A model generated the notes under the pieces. That model was not told the origin of the DNA. It did no database searches and worked only from the letters and a program-made list of their open reading frames with translations. A stretch of 64,000 nt of DNA from Bacteroidota bacterium. Its GTDB lineage: Bacteria; Bacteroidota; Bacteroidia; UBA4408. Where the stretch lies: positions 372,001-436,000 of the forward strand of contig JADKHO010000004.1 of the NCBI GenBank assembly GCA_016721765.1. Reading direction: 5' to 3'. The translations under genes and the position numbers were made by a program. Shown here one piece after another: positions 33,708 to 42,912 of the stretch (positions within the stretch are counted from its first letter, which is position 1; every line of letters starts with the position of its first letter).

Positions 33708-34828
33708 AAGTAGGTTTACTTACTAGCTCCAGAGCTGACTACAGCATTTATCTTCCACTGCTGAACGCATTGAAAAAAGATTCCTTTTTTGATTTGCATC
33801 TTATCGTATTTGGTACACATTTATCGCATAAGCATGGCTTTACGCTGCAAGCAATACAAGCGGATGGCTTTACTATATCGGCTCAAATCAACAGCCTGCC
33901 GGAGAACGACAGTCCTTATGAAATTTCCAATTCGATGGCGCGCACACTGAGTGAGTTTTCTACCTTTTGGAAAGATTCCGATTATGAATTGGTTTTTTGT
34001 TTTGGTGATCGTTTCGAAATGTTTGCTGCATGTTCGGCGGCGATTCCATACGGTATTAAGTTAGCGCATATTCATGGTGGCGAAACTACTCTCGGGGCAA
34101 TAGACAATGTATTCCGTCATTGTATAAGTCAAATGTGTGCCTTGCATTTTGTTGCTGCGGAGCCTTATAAAAACAGGGTACTTGAACTGCTTGATACCAA
34201 ATACAATGTTTTTAATGTTGGTTCGCTAAGTTTCGATAATCTAAAAAATAGTACCCTCTTATCGGTGGAACAGTTTATCGAAAAATTTTCTGTTGATTTG
34301 AATATCCCTACGATTTTAATTACCTTTCATCCTGAAACGGTGAATTATAAAAAGAATGAAGGTTATATGATAGAATTGATTGGGGCTTTGGAACATCTTA
34401 ACGACCATCAATTTTTAATTACCATGCCTAACGCAGATACCGGAAGTACTGTGATTCGTGAAAAATGGGAGGAATTTATAAAAGCGCATCCGGACAAGGC
34501 TTTTGGATTTGAAAATCTAGGAACTATAGGCTATTATTCTGCCATGAAGTATGCAAGCATGATGTTGGGAAATACTTCAAGCGGTTGTATCGAAGCTGCA
34601 TACTTTCCTACTTGGGTAATAAATATTGGTGATCGTCAAAAAGGAAGATTAAAAACAGCGAATAGGATAGATTGTAACGTTAACAGTGCTGAAATAGTGT
34701 CAGCTATTTCCACCATAAAAACACAAAAAGCCCTTGTAGATTCAACTGTGTATGGCAATGGCACAGCAGCTGAAACAATATTAGGGATACTCAAAAAATA
34801 CGCAAGTGAACAAGCATCTGATAAATGA
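33704..34828 (+). CDS. legG: Hydrolysing UDP/GDP-sugar 2-epimerase (NeuC/LegG family)
   Basis: A 374-residue GT-B-fold enzyme that removes the nucleotide and inverts C2 to give the free N-acyl mannosamine-type sugar used by LegI. Conserved segments: VGLLTSSRADYSIYLPLL at the start, FCFGDRFEMFAA, LAHIHGGETTLGAIDNVFRH, LITFHPETVN, and NTSSGCIEAAYFPTWVINIG near the C-terminus. It is joined to legI by an ATGA overlap and overlaps the next gene by 23 bases. Confidence 0.9.
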   Translation: MKVGLLTSSRADYSIYLPLLNALKKDSFFDLHLIVFGTHLSHKHGFTLQAIQADGFTISAQINSLPENDSPYEISNSMARTLSEFSTFWKDSDYELVFCFGDRFEMFAACSAAIPYGIKLAHIHGGETTLGAIDNVFRHCISQMCALHFVAAEPYKNRVLELLDTKYNVFNVGSLSFDNLKNSTLLSVEQFIEKFSVDLNIPTILITFHPETVNYKKNEGYMIELIGALEHLNDHQFLITMPNADTGSTVIREKWEEFIKAHPDKAFGFENLGTIGYYSAMKYASMMLGNTSSGCIEAAYFPTWVINIGDRQKGRLKTANRIDCNVNSAEIVSAISTIKTQKALVDSTVYGNGTAAETILGILKKYASEQASDK

Positions 34829-35843
34829 AAAAAGCACCTTAAAAGATGCTTTGGTACAACTCAATAATTTACACTTGTACCTCACCCTTTTTGTTATTGA
34901 TGACCATGAGGTATTAAAGGGAACCATTACCGATGGTGATATACGCAGAGGCTTACTGAAGAACATGAAACTGGAGGACCGGGTTTCTGATTTAATGAAT
35001 GTGAATTATAAGTCATTTCATGAAACTGAATTTAAGCTTTCCGATTTAGATGAAATTCGTAAAAAGGGATTGGTATTAATTCCAATAACTACCGACCAAG
35101 GAAAGATTAAACGTTTACTGAATTTTAAGGAACTAAAATCGCTCTTACCAATTGAAGCAGTGCTCATGGCGGGTGGCGAAGGTTCACGCTTAAACCCAAT
35201 TACCAATACAGTTCCAAAATCGCTTTTAAAAATTGGAAATAAACCCATACTCGAGCACAATATTGATCGTTTAATTCAGTATGGAATTGATACCGTAACA
35301 ATTGCTATTAATCATTTGGGTGAACAAATAGTAAACTTCTTTGGTGACGGGGCATCCAAAAAAATAAAAATTAATTACCTGCAAGAATCCAAAAAGTTAG
35401 GAACCATAGGTGCATTAAGCTTACTCTCCAAATCGAATTACAATCATGTTTTGCTTATGAATTCGGATTTGTTGACGAATATTGATTTTGAATCCTTTTA
35501 CCGTGATTTTTTAAAATACGATGCCGACATTTCTGTAGCCTGTTTTCCTTACAATGTAAGTGTTCCTTATGCAACAGTTGAAGTGGATGGGGAAAACATT
35601 GTTGGTCTAAAAGAAAAGCCTGTTCTCACCTATTATTCTAATGCAGGTATTTACCTTATCAAAAAAGAACATTTGGGACTCATACCAAAAGACACATTAT
35701 TTGAGGCTACTCAATTTATTGAGCAACTTATTCAGCGCAAAAAGAAAGTAATTTATTTTCCCATTTTAGACTATTGGTTAGACATTGGTAGAGTGGACGA
35801 TTACAATAAAGCGCAGGAGGACATTAAGCACATTAAACTCTAA
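34806..35843 (+). CDS. CBS-domain sugar-1-phosphate nucleotidyltransferase (PtmE-like)
   Basis: A 345-residue enzyme with a CBS-domain pair (~1-112, VIDDHEVLKGTITDGDIRRG) joined to a sugar nucleotidyltransferase (~115-345). The NTP-binding signature is VLMAGGEGSRLNPITNTVPK, and the metal-binding aspartate is in LLMNSDLL. The same architecture is PtmE of the Campylobacter legionaminate pathway, which makes GDP-glucosamine. The start is GTG 34806, inside legG; no ATG occurs in frame before the conserved CBS sequence, and the ATG at 34825 is in another frame. Confidence 0.88.
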   Translation: MNKHLINEKSTLKDALVQLNNLHLYLTLFVIDDHEVLKGTITDGDIRRGLLKNMKLEDRVSDLMNVNYKSFHETEFKLSDLDEIRKKGLVLIPITTDQGKIKRLLNFKELKSLLPIEAVLMAGGEGSRLNPITNTVPKSLLKIGNKPILEHNIDRLIQYGIDTVTIAINHLGEQIVNFFGDGASKKIKINYLQESKKLGTIGALSLLSKSNYNHVLLMNSDLLTNIDFESFYRDFLKYDADISVACFPYNVSVPYATVEVDGENIVGLKEKPVLTYYSNAGIYLIKKEHLGLIPKDTLFEATQFIEQLIQRKKKVIYFPILDYWLDIGRVDDYNKAQEDIKHIKL

Positions 35844-36547
35844 TGAAGCTACTATGCATAATACCGGCAAGAGGCGGTTCTAAAGGTATCCCGAATAAAA
35901 ATCGCAAACTTTTAAACGGCAAACCACTACTTTTTTACAGTATTGACATTGCTCGAAAAATAGTGCCGGATGCGCAAATTTGTGTGAGTACCGATGATGT
36001 TAACATTAGTGAACTTTGTGAAAAATACGGGCTAGAAGTCCCGTTCAAAAGGCCTTCAAAATTATCGAGCGATACTGCCAACACCAGCGATGTTATTGCG
36101 CATGCAATTTCGCATTATGCAGCACAAGGAATGAATTATGATACGGTTTTACTTTTGCAACCCACCTCCCCTTTTCGAACGGTAGTTCAAGTGAAGGCTG
36201 CACTAAAATTATACAGTGGAAAAGAAGATATGCTTGTGAGTGTTACTGAATCCAAATCGAATCCTTATTACAATTTGATGGAGGAAGCTGAAAATGGTTA
36301 TTTAAAAAAATCAAAAAAAACAAAGCAACAAATTACGCGCAGGCAAGACGCTCCACCGGTGTACGAAATTAATGGGGCCATTTATGTTATAAATGTAAAA
36401 TCGTTTTTGAATAAAGGTGGTTTGGGTGCTTTTACACGCATCAAAAAATACAGCATGCCTGAAAGGGATTCATTAGATATTGACACGCCACTAGATTGGC
36501 AATTTGCTGAATTTTTGCTTGCAGCTAAAAATAATAACGCACTATGA
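35843..36547 (+). CDS. legF: CMP-nonulosonate (legionaminate) cytidylyltransferase
   Basis: A 234-residue NeuA/LegF-family enzyme activating the nonulosonic acid with CTP to the CMP-sugar donor. Signature IIPARGGSKGIPNKNRKLL at residues ~5-23, then the CVSTDDVNISELC strand, the VLLLQPTSPFRTV segment (QPTSP binds CTP) and ERDSLDIDTPLDWQFAE with the metal-binding D-x-D near the C-terminus. Its start shares one base with the preceding stop (TAATG), and its stop overlaps the next start (ATGA). Confidence 0.92.
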   Translation: MKLLCIIPARGGSKGIPNKNRKLLNGKPLLFYSIDIARKIVPDAQICVSTDDVNISELCEKYGLEVPFKRPSKLSSDTANTSDVIAHAISHYAAQGMNYDTVLLLQPTSPFRTVVQVKAALKLYSGKEDMLVSVTESKSNPYYNLMEEAENGYLKKSKKTKQQITRRQDAPPVYEINGAIYVINVKSFLNKGGLGAFTRIKKYSMPERDSLDIDTPLDWQFAEFLLAAKNNNAL

Positions 36548-37518
36548 AAAAAGTTTTGGTAAGTGGAGGCGCCGGTTACATAGGGAGCGTATTGGTTCGG
36601 CAATTGCTTCAAAAAGGGTATGCTGTGAAAGTTGTAGATGCCTTATTATTTGGAGGCGAGCCCATTTTAGATTTGTTGACACATCCCCATTTTACTTTTT
36701 TGAAAGGTGATATCCGAAATGAAGAAACCCTAAAAATAGCCTGCAAAGGAATCGATTATGTTGCACACCTCGCAGCAATTGTAGGTGATCCGGCGTGTGC
36801 AGCACAACCCGAAGTAACACGCGAAACAAATTTACTGGCAAGTAAATCCTTTTATGAAATTGCAAATGCCGCAGGTGTTCAAAAATTTGTGTTTGCCTCC
36901 ACGTGCAGTAATTATGGTAAAATGAAAGATGGTACGGGCTATGTTACAGAGGAATCTGAATTAGCTCCCATATCGCTTTATGCGGAAACAAAGGTAGAGG
37001 TAGAAAAATACTTGCTGCATCAACACAAAGAAAGCAGTTGTAAACCTACTTGCTTGAGGTTTTCGACTGTGTATGGCCTCTCCTTGCGACCCCGTTTTGA
37101 TTTAACCGTGAATGAGTTTACAAAGGAAGTAGCACTTAAACGCAAATTGGTCATTTTTGGCGAGCAATTTTGGCGGCCTTATTGCCATGTAAACGATTTG
37201 GCTGCAAGTGTTGAATTAGTATTTGCTTCCCCATCCGTAAAAACCGCATTTGAAGTTTTTAATGTAGGAGACACCGGTGAAAACTATCAAAAAAAAATGA
37301 TTGCAGAAGAATTGATAAAAATTATTCCTGATGCCAAGATTAGTTATGTTAGCAAATCAGAAGACCCTCGCGATTATCGAGTAAATTTTGATAAAATAAA
37401 AAATGAATTAGGGTTTAAAATTACCCGTAAACTGCCCGATGGAATCAAAGAAATTAAGCAAGCTGTGTGCGATGGATTTATTGCAAATCCTGATGATAGC
37501 AAGTATCGAAACAGTTGA
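36544..37518 (+). CDS. NAD-dependent epimerase/dehydratase (extended SDR)
   Basis: A 324-residue extended short-chain dehydrogenase. The Rossmann motif GGAGYIG is at residues 8-14, the catalytic Y146-x3-K150 is in SLYAETKVEVE, and the third catalytic position is in the unusual STCSNYG (119-125). Where 4,6-dehydratases usually have STDEVYG and 4-epimerases SSAAVYG, this protein has neither. Its step is therefore unclear: it may make a sugar precursor or modify the glycan linked to the nonulosonate. It is coupled by ATGA to legF. Confidence 0.75.
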   Translation: MKKVLVSGGAGYIGSVLVRQLLQKGYAVKVVDALLFGGEPILDLLTHPHFTFLKGDIRNEETLKIACKGIDYVAHLAAIVGDPACAAQPEVTRETNLLASKSFYEIANAAGVQKFVFASTCSNYGKMKDGTGYVTEESELAPISLYAETKVEVEKYLLHQHKESSCKPTCLRFSTVYGLSLRPRFDLTVNEFTKEVALKRKLVIFGEQFWRPYCHVNDLAASVELVFASPSVKTAFEVFNVGDTGENYQKKMIAEELIKIIPDAKISYVSKSEDPRDYRVNFDKIKNELGFKITRKLPDGIKEIKQAVCDGFIANPDDSKYRNS

Positions 37519-37558
37519 AATATTTTTAAAAAGGTTATATTTTTAGTCCACTTATGAA

Positions 37559-38701
37559 ATGAAGCATTCCGAAATAGTTGATTTTATTAGAAGCCGCTTC
37601 ACCACTGAAGAATTTATTCCGCTGCATGAACCACGATTTTTGGGCAACGAAAAAAAATATTTATTGGATTGTATCGATTCTACATTTGTTTCTTCAGTTG
37701 GAGAATATGTTAGCAATTTCGAAAAACAACTGGCCCTTTATTGCGGCGTTAAATATGCGGTTGCTACTGTTAACGGCACTGCCGCGCTTCATCTTGCGTT
37801 GCGCTTGGCTGGTGTAAAACGAGATGAATTGGTATTGACACAAGCGCTCAGTTTTGTTTCTACCAGCAATGCTATTTCTTACACAGGTGCTTCTCCTGCT
37901 TTTATAGATGTGGACACTGACACTTTGGGAATGAGCCCCGATAAATTGAACTTGTTTTTAACTGAACACACCGTACAAAAAGAAGATGGCTGTTACCACC
38001 CTGAAAGTTCAAAAAAAATAAGTGCCTGTGTTCCCATGCATACATTTGGTCATCCTTGCCGAATTGAAGAAATTGCTGTAATCTGTGCCAATCACAACAT
38101 AGCATTAGTAGAAGATGCAGCCGAAGCAATGGGAAGTTTTTACAAAACAAAGCATGCGGGAACCTTCGGATTAATGGGCATACTCAGCTTTAATGGGAAT
38201 AAAATTTTAACCTGTGGTGGTGGAGGTGCCATTCTTACGAATGATGAAGTGTTGGCTCAAAAAGCTAAACATTTATCCACTCAAGCAAAAGTGCCACATC
38301 CATGGGAGTTCCAGCACGATGCACTTGCTTATAATTACCGCATGCCTAATATAAACGCGGCATTAGCCTGCGCACAATTAGAACAACTGCCTCACTTTTT
38401 ACAAAGCAAACGCGTATTGGCAGATGCCTACGCTACTTTTTTTGCACCTACAAATTTTACTTTTATAAAGGAGCCTCAACATGCTGTTTCAAATTACTGG
38501 CTATGTGCGCTATTGTTAATGGATAAAGAAGAGCGAGATGCATTTCTGAATTTCACCAACAAACAAGGGATAATGACACGCCCTACATGGAATTTATTAA
38601 ACAATCTGGAGTGGCTCCAACCGGCGATAGCGGGCGATTTAAGCAATTCAATTGCACTTGAAAGTAAAGTGGTTTGTATTCCAAGCAGTGTGCGACTTTA
38701 G
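37559..38701 (+). CDS. legC: LegC-family PLP-dependent aminotransferase
   Basis: A 380-residue DegT/DnrJ/EryC1-fold aminotransferase. PLP-binding lysine K215 is in LSFNGNKILTCGGGGAIL, and D186 in ALVEDAAEAMGS contacts the pyridine nitrogen. The N-terminal IRSRFTTEEFIPLHEPRFLG and VGEYVSNFEKQLA match the LegC group, which aminates the 4-keto sugar in legionaminate synthesis. It starts 40 bases after the SDR; TTGAA and TATATTTT (37536-37543, one mismatch) in the gap could be a weak internal promoter. Last gene of the cluster. Confidence 0.88.
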   Translation: MKHSEIVDFIRSRFTTEEFIPLHEPRFLGNEKKYLLDCIDSTFVSSVGEYVSNFEKQLALYCGVKYAVATVNGTAALHLALRLAGVKRDELVLTQALSFVSTSNAISYTGASPAFIDVDTDTLGMSPDKLNLFLTEHTVQKEDGCYHPESSKKISACVPMHTFGHPCRIEEIAVICANHNIALVEDAAEAMGSFYKTKHAGTFGLMGILSFNGNKILTCGGGGAILTNDEVLAQKAKHLSTQAKVPHPWEFQHDALAYNYRMPNINAALACAQLEQLPHFLQSKRVLADAYATFFAPTNFTFIKEPQHAVSNYWLCALLLMDKEERDAFLNFTNKQGIMTRPTWNLLNNLEWLQPAIAGDLSNSIALESKVVCIPSSVRL

Positions 38702-38767
38702 ATAATTTTTGCAAGAGCGAAACGGTTAATTCAATTTTTTTGTAATATTACCCTCCTAAAATATCCT

Positions 38768-39562
38768 ATGCAGAAAATTTGTGTCTTTATAGATTTTACT
38801 GATGGCTGTAAAATAGCGCTGAAGCAGGCTTCGGTGTTGGCCCAGAAAAGTAACGCAACAATTTGCTTGTTGAATATTGTTGATGCTGCCGCAGAAGTTG
38901 AAAAAACGAAAGTTCAACTACTCAAATTTGCAAAAACAACATTAGGGCATTCTGTGTTAATGGAGGCATACGCCGGTGTAGGTGGATTGATGGATGGCTC
39001 TCCTGTGCAATTAAGGAAAATAAACCCTGATTTAGTTATCATAGGAACACATGGTATTAAAGGAATCAAACAAAAATTTTTAGGTGCCGATATTTTAAAA
39101 CTGGTTAAGATTATAGCGTATCCCTGCATTGTTGTGCAAGAAAATACAGAAGTAAAAGAATCCGGGTTTTCAAAAATTCTATTTCCGGTGGGCCCACATC
39201 ATAATTTTAATGTCAAAATAAAACAAACTGCTGCCTTTGCAAAACGTTTTGGGTGCGAGGTAGTGATTTATGAAATTGCAAAGGAAGGTTTTGATTTAGG
39301 TGGAGCTGTTGGCAAAAATATAAACCTTGCTAAAGCCCATTTCAAAGAAATTGGAATTTCATTTAGTTCAGTGATGGAAGAGATGACCGTATTTTCAGCG
39401 GGCAACTCGCGTCAAACACTTAATTATGCGGATAAAAATGGTTTTGATTTAATTACCATCATGTCCACAATTTCACAAAATGAAATTTTGTATGGCGCTA
39501 CTGATAAAGAAAATTTACTGGTAAATAACTTAGGTATACCTATACTTTGCTGCAACGAATAG
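38768..39562 (+). CDS. Universal stress protein, two-domain
   Basis: A 264-residue cytoplasmic protein with two UspA-like halves. The first half (~1-125) has FIDFTDGCKIALKQASVLAQ and a degenerate nucleotide loop, DLVIIGTHGIKGIKQKFLGAD, ending KIIAYPCIVVQE. The second (~135-264) has KILFPVGPHHNFNVKIKQTA and DLITIMSTISQNEI. The usual G-x2-G-x9-G-S/T ATP loop is only partly kept, so ATP binding is doubtful. Stress-response role is inferred from the family. Stands alone. Confidence 0.85.
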   Translation: MQKICVFIDFTDGCKIALKQASVLAQKSNATICLLNIVDAAAEVEKTKVQLLKFAKTTLGHSVLMEAYAGVGGLMDGSPVQLRKINPDLVIIGTHGIKGIKQKFLGADILKLVKIIAYPCIVVQENTEVKESGFSKILFPVGPHHNFNVKIKQTAAFAKRFGCEVVIYEIAKEGFDLGGAVGKNINLAKAHFKEIGISFSSVMEEMTVFSAGNSRQTLNYADKNGFDLITIMSTISQNEILYGATDKENLLVNNLGIPILCCNE

Positions 39563-39568
39563 CAGCTT

Positions 39569-40642
39569 TTAGCAATGCAGAATTTTGAAAAGTAGTTCTT
39601 TCATTAATTCACCAGGCTCCACATCACCGCTCTCAATACCTTTTGATTTAAGGTCGTATTCGCGCAAAAATCCAATAATTTTGCGAAGCTTATCCGGATT
39701 ATAAATTTTAGCTGCCGACTCGTACTCTTTCACAAAAAAAGGAACAACTCCCATCACACTTGCAACCGCATACTGAGATTTATCGGGTGCTCCGTGATAC
39801 AATAATAGTTTACTGAAATACGAATAGAGGTTTGCGATCACAAACACAAAAGGATTATCTTTTGGATTGGCTGCAAAATAGGTGATAATTCGATTGGCTT
39901 TCAACACATCTCGCCTTCCAATGGCATTGTTCAATTCAAACACGTTGTAATCTTTACTAATCCCAATAAAATTTTGAACATCTTCCGCTTGAATTTCATT
40001 TCTTCCTTTCAAGTTAATCTTTAATTTCTCAATTTCATTGGAGATGCGACTCAAGTCTGTACCCAAATACTCCGCCATTAAAGCACTTGCTTGAGGGCCT
40101 ATTCTTAATCCTTGACCCTTAGCATAACTCTCCACCCAAGCAGGAATTTGATTGTCGTATAATTTTGATGAAGAAAAAAGAACACCGGCTTGAGCAATAG
40201 ATTTACCAAGTGATTTACGCTTGTCGAGGCTCTTGTATTTATAGCAAACAACTAGGATGGTGGTTTGCTGCGGATTCTTAGCATATTCTTCAAGCAAGTT
40301 TATTTCCTCTTCCTTCTTTTTTACTCCTACTGTAACTTTGGTTGTCTTTTCAAGATCTTTAATTTCCTGCGCTTCCTTAATAATCAATACCTGCTTATCA
40401 GCCATCATTGGAAAGCGCTTTGCCTCGCTGATGATGCGCATGCTATCGATATCTTTCCCGTAAAGTATGGTTTGATTGAATTCACGCTCACTTTCGTCGA
40501 GCACGTGTTCGGCAATGTAATCAGCAATAAGATCAATGTAGTAAGGCTCTTCTCCTTCTAAAAAATAAATAGGTTTGAAGACTTTAGCCTTTAAGTCGCT
40601 GATAATTTTTTCGAAAGTTACCCCCTCGCTTTTTTTAGCCAT
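39569..40642 (-). CDS. holA: DNA polymerase III subunit delta
   Basis: Clamp-loader subunit that opens the sliding clamp. The 357-residue sequence has the HolA N-terminus (KPIYFLEGEEPYYIDLIADY), the KRFPMMADKQVLIIKEAQEI strand, TTILVVCYKYKSLDKRKSLG and the C-terminal helical collar (EYDLKSKGIESGDVEPGELM). It is a partner of DnaX in this same window, but the two genes are 28 kb apart. It follows AMP nucleosidase on the same strand after 12 bases. Confidence 0.93.
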   Translation of the reverse strand: MAKKSEGVTFEKIISDLKAKVFKPIYFLEGEEPYYIDLIADYIAEHVLDESEREFNQTILYGKDIDSMRIISEAKRFPMMADKQVLIIKEAQEIKDLEKTTKVTVGVKKKEEEINLLEEYAKNPQQTTILVVCYKYKSLDKRKSLGKSIAQAGVLFSSSKLYDNQIPAWVESYAKGQGLRIGPQASALMAEYLGTDLSRISNEIEKLKINLKGRNEIQAEDVQNFIGISKDYNVFELNNAIGRRDVLKANRIITYFAANPKDNPFVFVIANLYSYFSKLLLYHGAPDKSQYAVASVMGVVPFFVKEYESAAKIYNPDKLRKIIGFLREYDLKSKGIESGDVEPGELMKELLFKILHC

Positions 40643-40654
40643 TGCAATCGCCGG

Positions 40655-41428
40655 TTATTCGAAACGCAAGTGTTTCACGGTAAGACCATTGTTGATTAAC
40701 TCCAGCAAGGAGTCGATTCCAATTTTGAGGTGTTCATCCACAAAATTCTGAGTTACTTTTTGATCGCTTTCTGCGGTTTTAACTCCGGTAGAAATCATGG
40801 GTTGATCGCTCACCAAAAGTAAAGCTCCTGTGGGAATTTGATTAAAAAAACCGGTAATAAAAATGGTTGCTGTTTCCATATCAATGCCCATACAACGCAA
40901 CTTGCGCAAATAGGATTTAAAATCATCGTCGTGTTCCCAAACCCTGCGGTTGGTGGTGTATACCGTTCCACTCCAATAATCCTTGTTGTGATTGCGTATT
41001 GTTGTGGAAACAGCTTTTTGCAACATGAAGGCAGGTAAGGCAGGTACTTCAGAAGGGAAATAATCGTTTGAGGTACCTTCCCCTCGAATGGCAGCTATTG
41101 GTAAAATTAAATCACCGAGTTCGTTTTTCTTTTTTAAACCTCCGCACTTCCCCAAAAACAAACAAGCTTTGGGAGCAATAGCGCTTAGCAAATCCATTAC
41201 AGTTGCGGCATTGGCACTCCCCATACCAAAATTGATAATGGTAATATTTTCAAATGTTGCATTTGGCATTGGCTTATCAGCACCCTTGATTTCCACATTA
41301 TTCCACTCGGCAAACATTTTAACGTAATTGTTAAAGTTGGTAAGCAATATATACTCACCAAAATCTTCCAATTTTGTGCCGGTGTAGCGCGGAAGCCAAT
41401 TATCAACTATATCCTTTTTACTTTTCAT
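40655..41428 (-). CDS. amn: AMP nucleosidase (short form)
   Basis: A 257-residue phosphorylase-fold enzyme, likely splitting AMP to adenine and ribose-5-phosphate. Visible segments are NFGMGSANAATVMDLLSAI, FLGKCGGLKKKNELGDLILP and CMGIDMETATIFITGF (M-E-T substrate loop), then LLVSDQPM. The short length matches the AMN-like group of Bacteroidota rather than the 480-residue enterobacterial AMN. Nucleoside phosphorylase is the main alternative. First gene of the amn-holA pair. Confidence 0.85.
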   Translation of the reverse strand: MKSKKDIVDNWLPRYTGTKLEDFGEYILLTNFNNYVKMFAEWNNVEIKGADKPMPNATFENITIINFGMGSANAATVMDLLSAIAPKACLFLGKCGGLKKKNELGDLILPIAAIRGEGTSNDYFPSEVPALPAFMLQKAVSTTIRNHNKDYWSGTVYTTNRRVWEHDDDFKSYLRKLRCMGIDMETATIFITGFFNQIPTGALLLVSDQPMISTGVKTAESDQKVTQNFVDEHLKIGIDSLLELINNGLTVKHLRFE

Positions 41429-41453
41429 CTGTTCTATTTTTAATTAATTCGGT

Positions 41454-41481
41454 TTTGCTTTTTGAACAAAGCCTATATTTG
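41454..41481 (+). promoter_or_regulatory. Promoter (TTTG-N16-TATATTTG) of the HsdR-N-like gene
   Basis: TTTG at 41454-41457, 16 bases, then exact TATATTTG at 41474-41481, giving a short leader before ATG 41501. Same spacing as the icd promoter. Confidence 0.6.
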
Positions 41482-41500
41482 TTTTGAATATTTAATCCTG

Positions 41501-41953
41501 ATGTATCCTTCGCTCAACCTTCCCCCCTATCCGGTAAAGCTAAAAAACCAATCTCAAAGAACGCAAATTTTTGATAGAATCAGAAAGAAATTTGTGGTGC
41601 TCACTCCCGAAGAATGGGTGCGACAGCATTTTGTAAATTTTTTGATTGAACATAAAAGTTTTCCTGAGTCGCGCTTAGCTGTGGAATCTTCACTCAAATA
41701 TAATGAATTGCTGCGCCGTCCGGATATTGTGTATTACGACACACATCTAAACCCGCAATTAATTGTGGAATGCAAGGCACCTGAAATTAAAATTACGCAA
41801 AGTACCTTTGATCAAATTGCCCGTTATAACATTGCGTTAAATGTTTCCTACCTCATTGTTACCAACGGATTAACACACTTTTGTTGTAAAATGGAGAATG
41901 AAAATAAATCCTATTCCTTCTTAAAGGAAGTGCCTGAATTGAGCCTGCTTTAG
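41501..41953 (+). CDS. HsdR N-terminal-like nuclease-fold protein
   Basis: A 150-residue protein matching the N-terminal domain of type I restriction subunit R (HSDR_N), a PD-(D/E)xK nuclease fold. The core is visible as LLRRPDIVYYD, then LIVECKAPEIKI (E-x-K) and FDQIARYN with the usual glutamine. No helicase or other restriction subunits are nearby, so it is a stand-alone protein, common in Bacteroidota, of unknown function. ATG 41501 is chosen over a TTG at 41462 because the promoter -7 box lies between them. Confidence 0.8.
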   Translation: MYPSLNLPPYPVKLKNQSQRTQIFDRIRKKFVVLTPEEWVRQHFVNFLIEHKSFPESRLAVESSLKYNELLRRPDIVYYDTHLNPQLIVECKAPEIKITQSTFDQIARYNIALNVSYLIVTNGLTHFCCKMENENKSYSFLKEVPELSLL

Positions 41954-41956
41954 CGT

Positions 41957-42850
41957 TTAGGAATGAACCAATCGCTTTTTTTCAACCAGCTGAAGTAGTT
42001 TTTCTTCCACTGATTTTCCAATATTCATCAACGGAAGTCTTACGGTATCGCCACAAATTCCAATATTTTTTAAAACTGCTTTCACGCCACCCGGACTGCC
42101 ATCTGCAAAAAGCAAATCGGTAATCTCCATTAATGGAAAATAGGTTGCACAAGCTTTATCGAATTCCGATTTTAAGGCATAGCGCACCGCTTCAGATGTT
42201 TCGTAAGGAAAAGCATTGGCGACTACCGAAATTAAGCCTTTTGCACCAATTGCCATCATTGGCATAGTTAAATTATCATCCCCAGAAATGAGTAAAAAAT
42301 CTTTGGGCTTTGATTTTGAGATGCGCATGCATTGTTCCAAATTTCCACTCGCTTCCTTAATTCCAATAAAAACCGGAAAATCATTTGCCAAGCGCAAAGT
42401 GGTTTCGGCGCTCATGTTGGAACCGGTTCTTCCGGGAACATTGTATAAAATTATAGGCAAAGGGCTTGTTTCAGCTATTGCTTTAAAATGCTGATAAATT
42501 CCTTCTTGGTTGGGTTTATTGTAGGAAGGTGAAACGGAAAGAATTGCATCAATGCCTGTAAAGTCAATACTTTTCAACTGTTGAATCACTTCAGTTGTGT
42601 TATTCCCTCCCACACCTAGCACTAATGGAACACGTTTAGTTGCTGCTTTAATAACGCAAGCAGTAATTAAGGCTTTCTCTTCCTTCGAACAGGTTACCGA
42701 TTCACCGGTAGTTCCAAGTATTACTATGTATTCCACCTTGCCATCAATAAGATGATTCACCAGCTTGGTTAAAGCTGTTTCATCCACAGAGTTATCGGGC
42801 TTAAATGGGGTTACAATTGCTACTCCGGTTCCTTTAAATTTTGAATTCAT
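41957..42850 (-). CDS. dapA: 4-hydroxy-tetrahydrodipicolinate synthase
   Basis: Condenses pyruvate with aspartate semialdehyde, the first committed step to diaminopimelate and lysine. 297-residue TIM barrel. Schiff-base lysine is in VFIGIKEASGN; the GTTGESVTCSKEEK motif binds the pyruvate carboxylate; tyrosine in ILYNVPGRTGSNM supplies the proton relay and the arginine follows. Cytoplasmic. Ends convergently four bases from the HsdR-N-like gene. Confidence 0.95.
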   Translation of the reverse strand: MNSKFKGTGVAIVTPFKPDNSVDETALTKLVNHLIDGKVEYIVILGTTGESVTCSKEEKALITACVIKAATKRVPLVLGVGGNNTTEVIQQLKSIDFTGIDAILSVSPSYNKPNQEGIYQHFKAIAETSPLPIILYNVPGRTGSNMSAETTLRLANDFPVFIGIKEASGNLEQCMRISKSKPKDFLLISGDDNLTMPMMAIGAKGLISVVANAFPYETSEAVRYALKSEFDKACATYFPLMEITDLLFADGSPGGVKAVLKNIGICGDTVRLPLMNIGKSVEEKLLQLVEKKRLVHS

Positions 42851-42912
42851 TTTTTATTTTTTACACGTGAATTGTATGTATAATCCTATCAAAACAATAG
42901 AATACTCACAAG

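Noticed and set aside
41501..41953. Part of a type I restriction-modification system
   Set aside because: Only the HsdR N-terminal fold is present; no helicase, HsdM or HsdS genes lie nearby.
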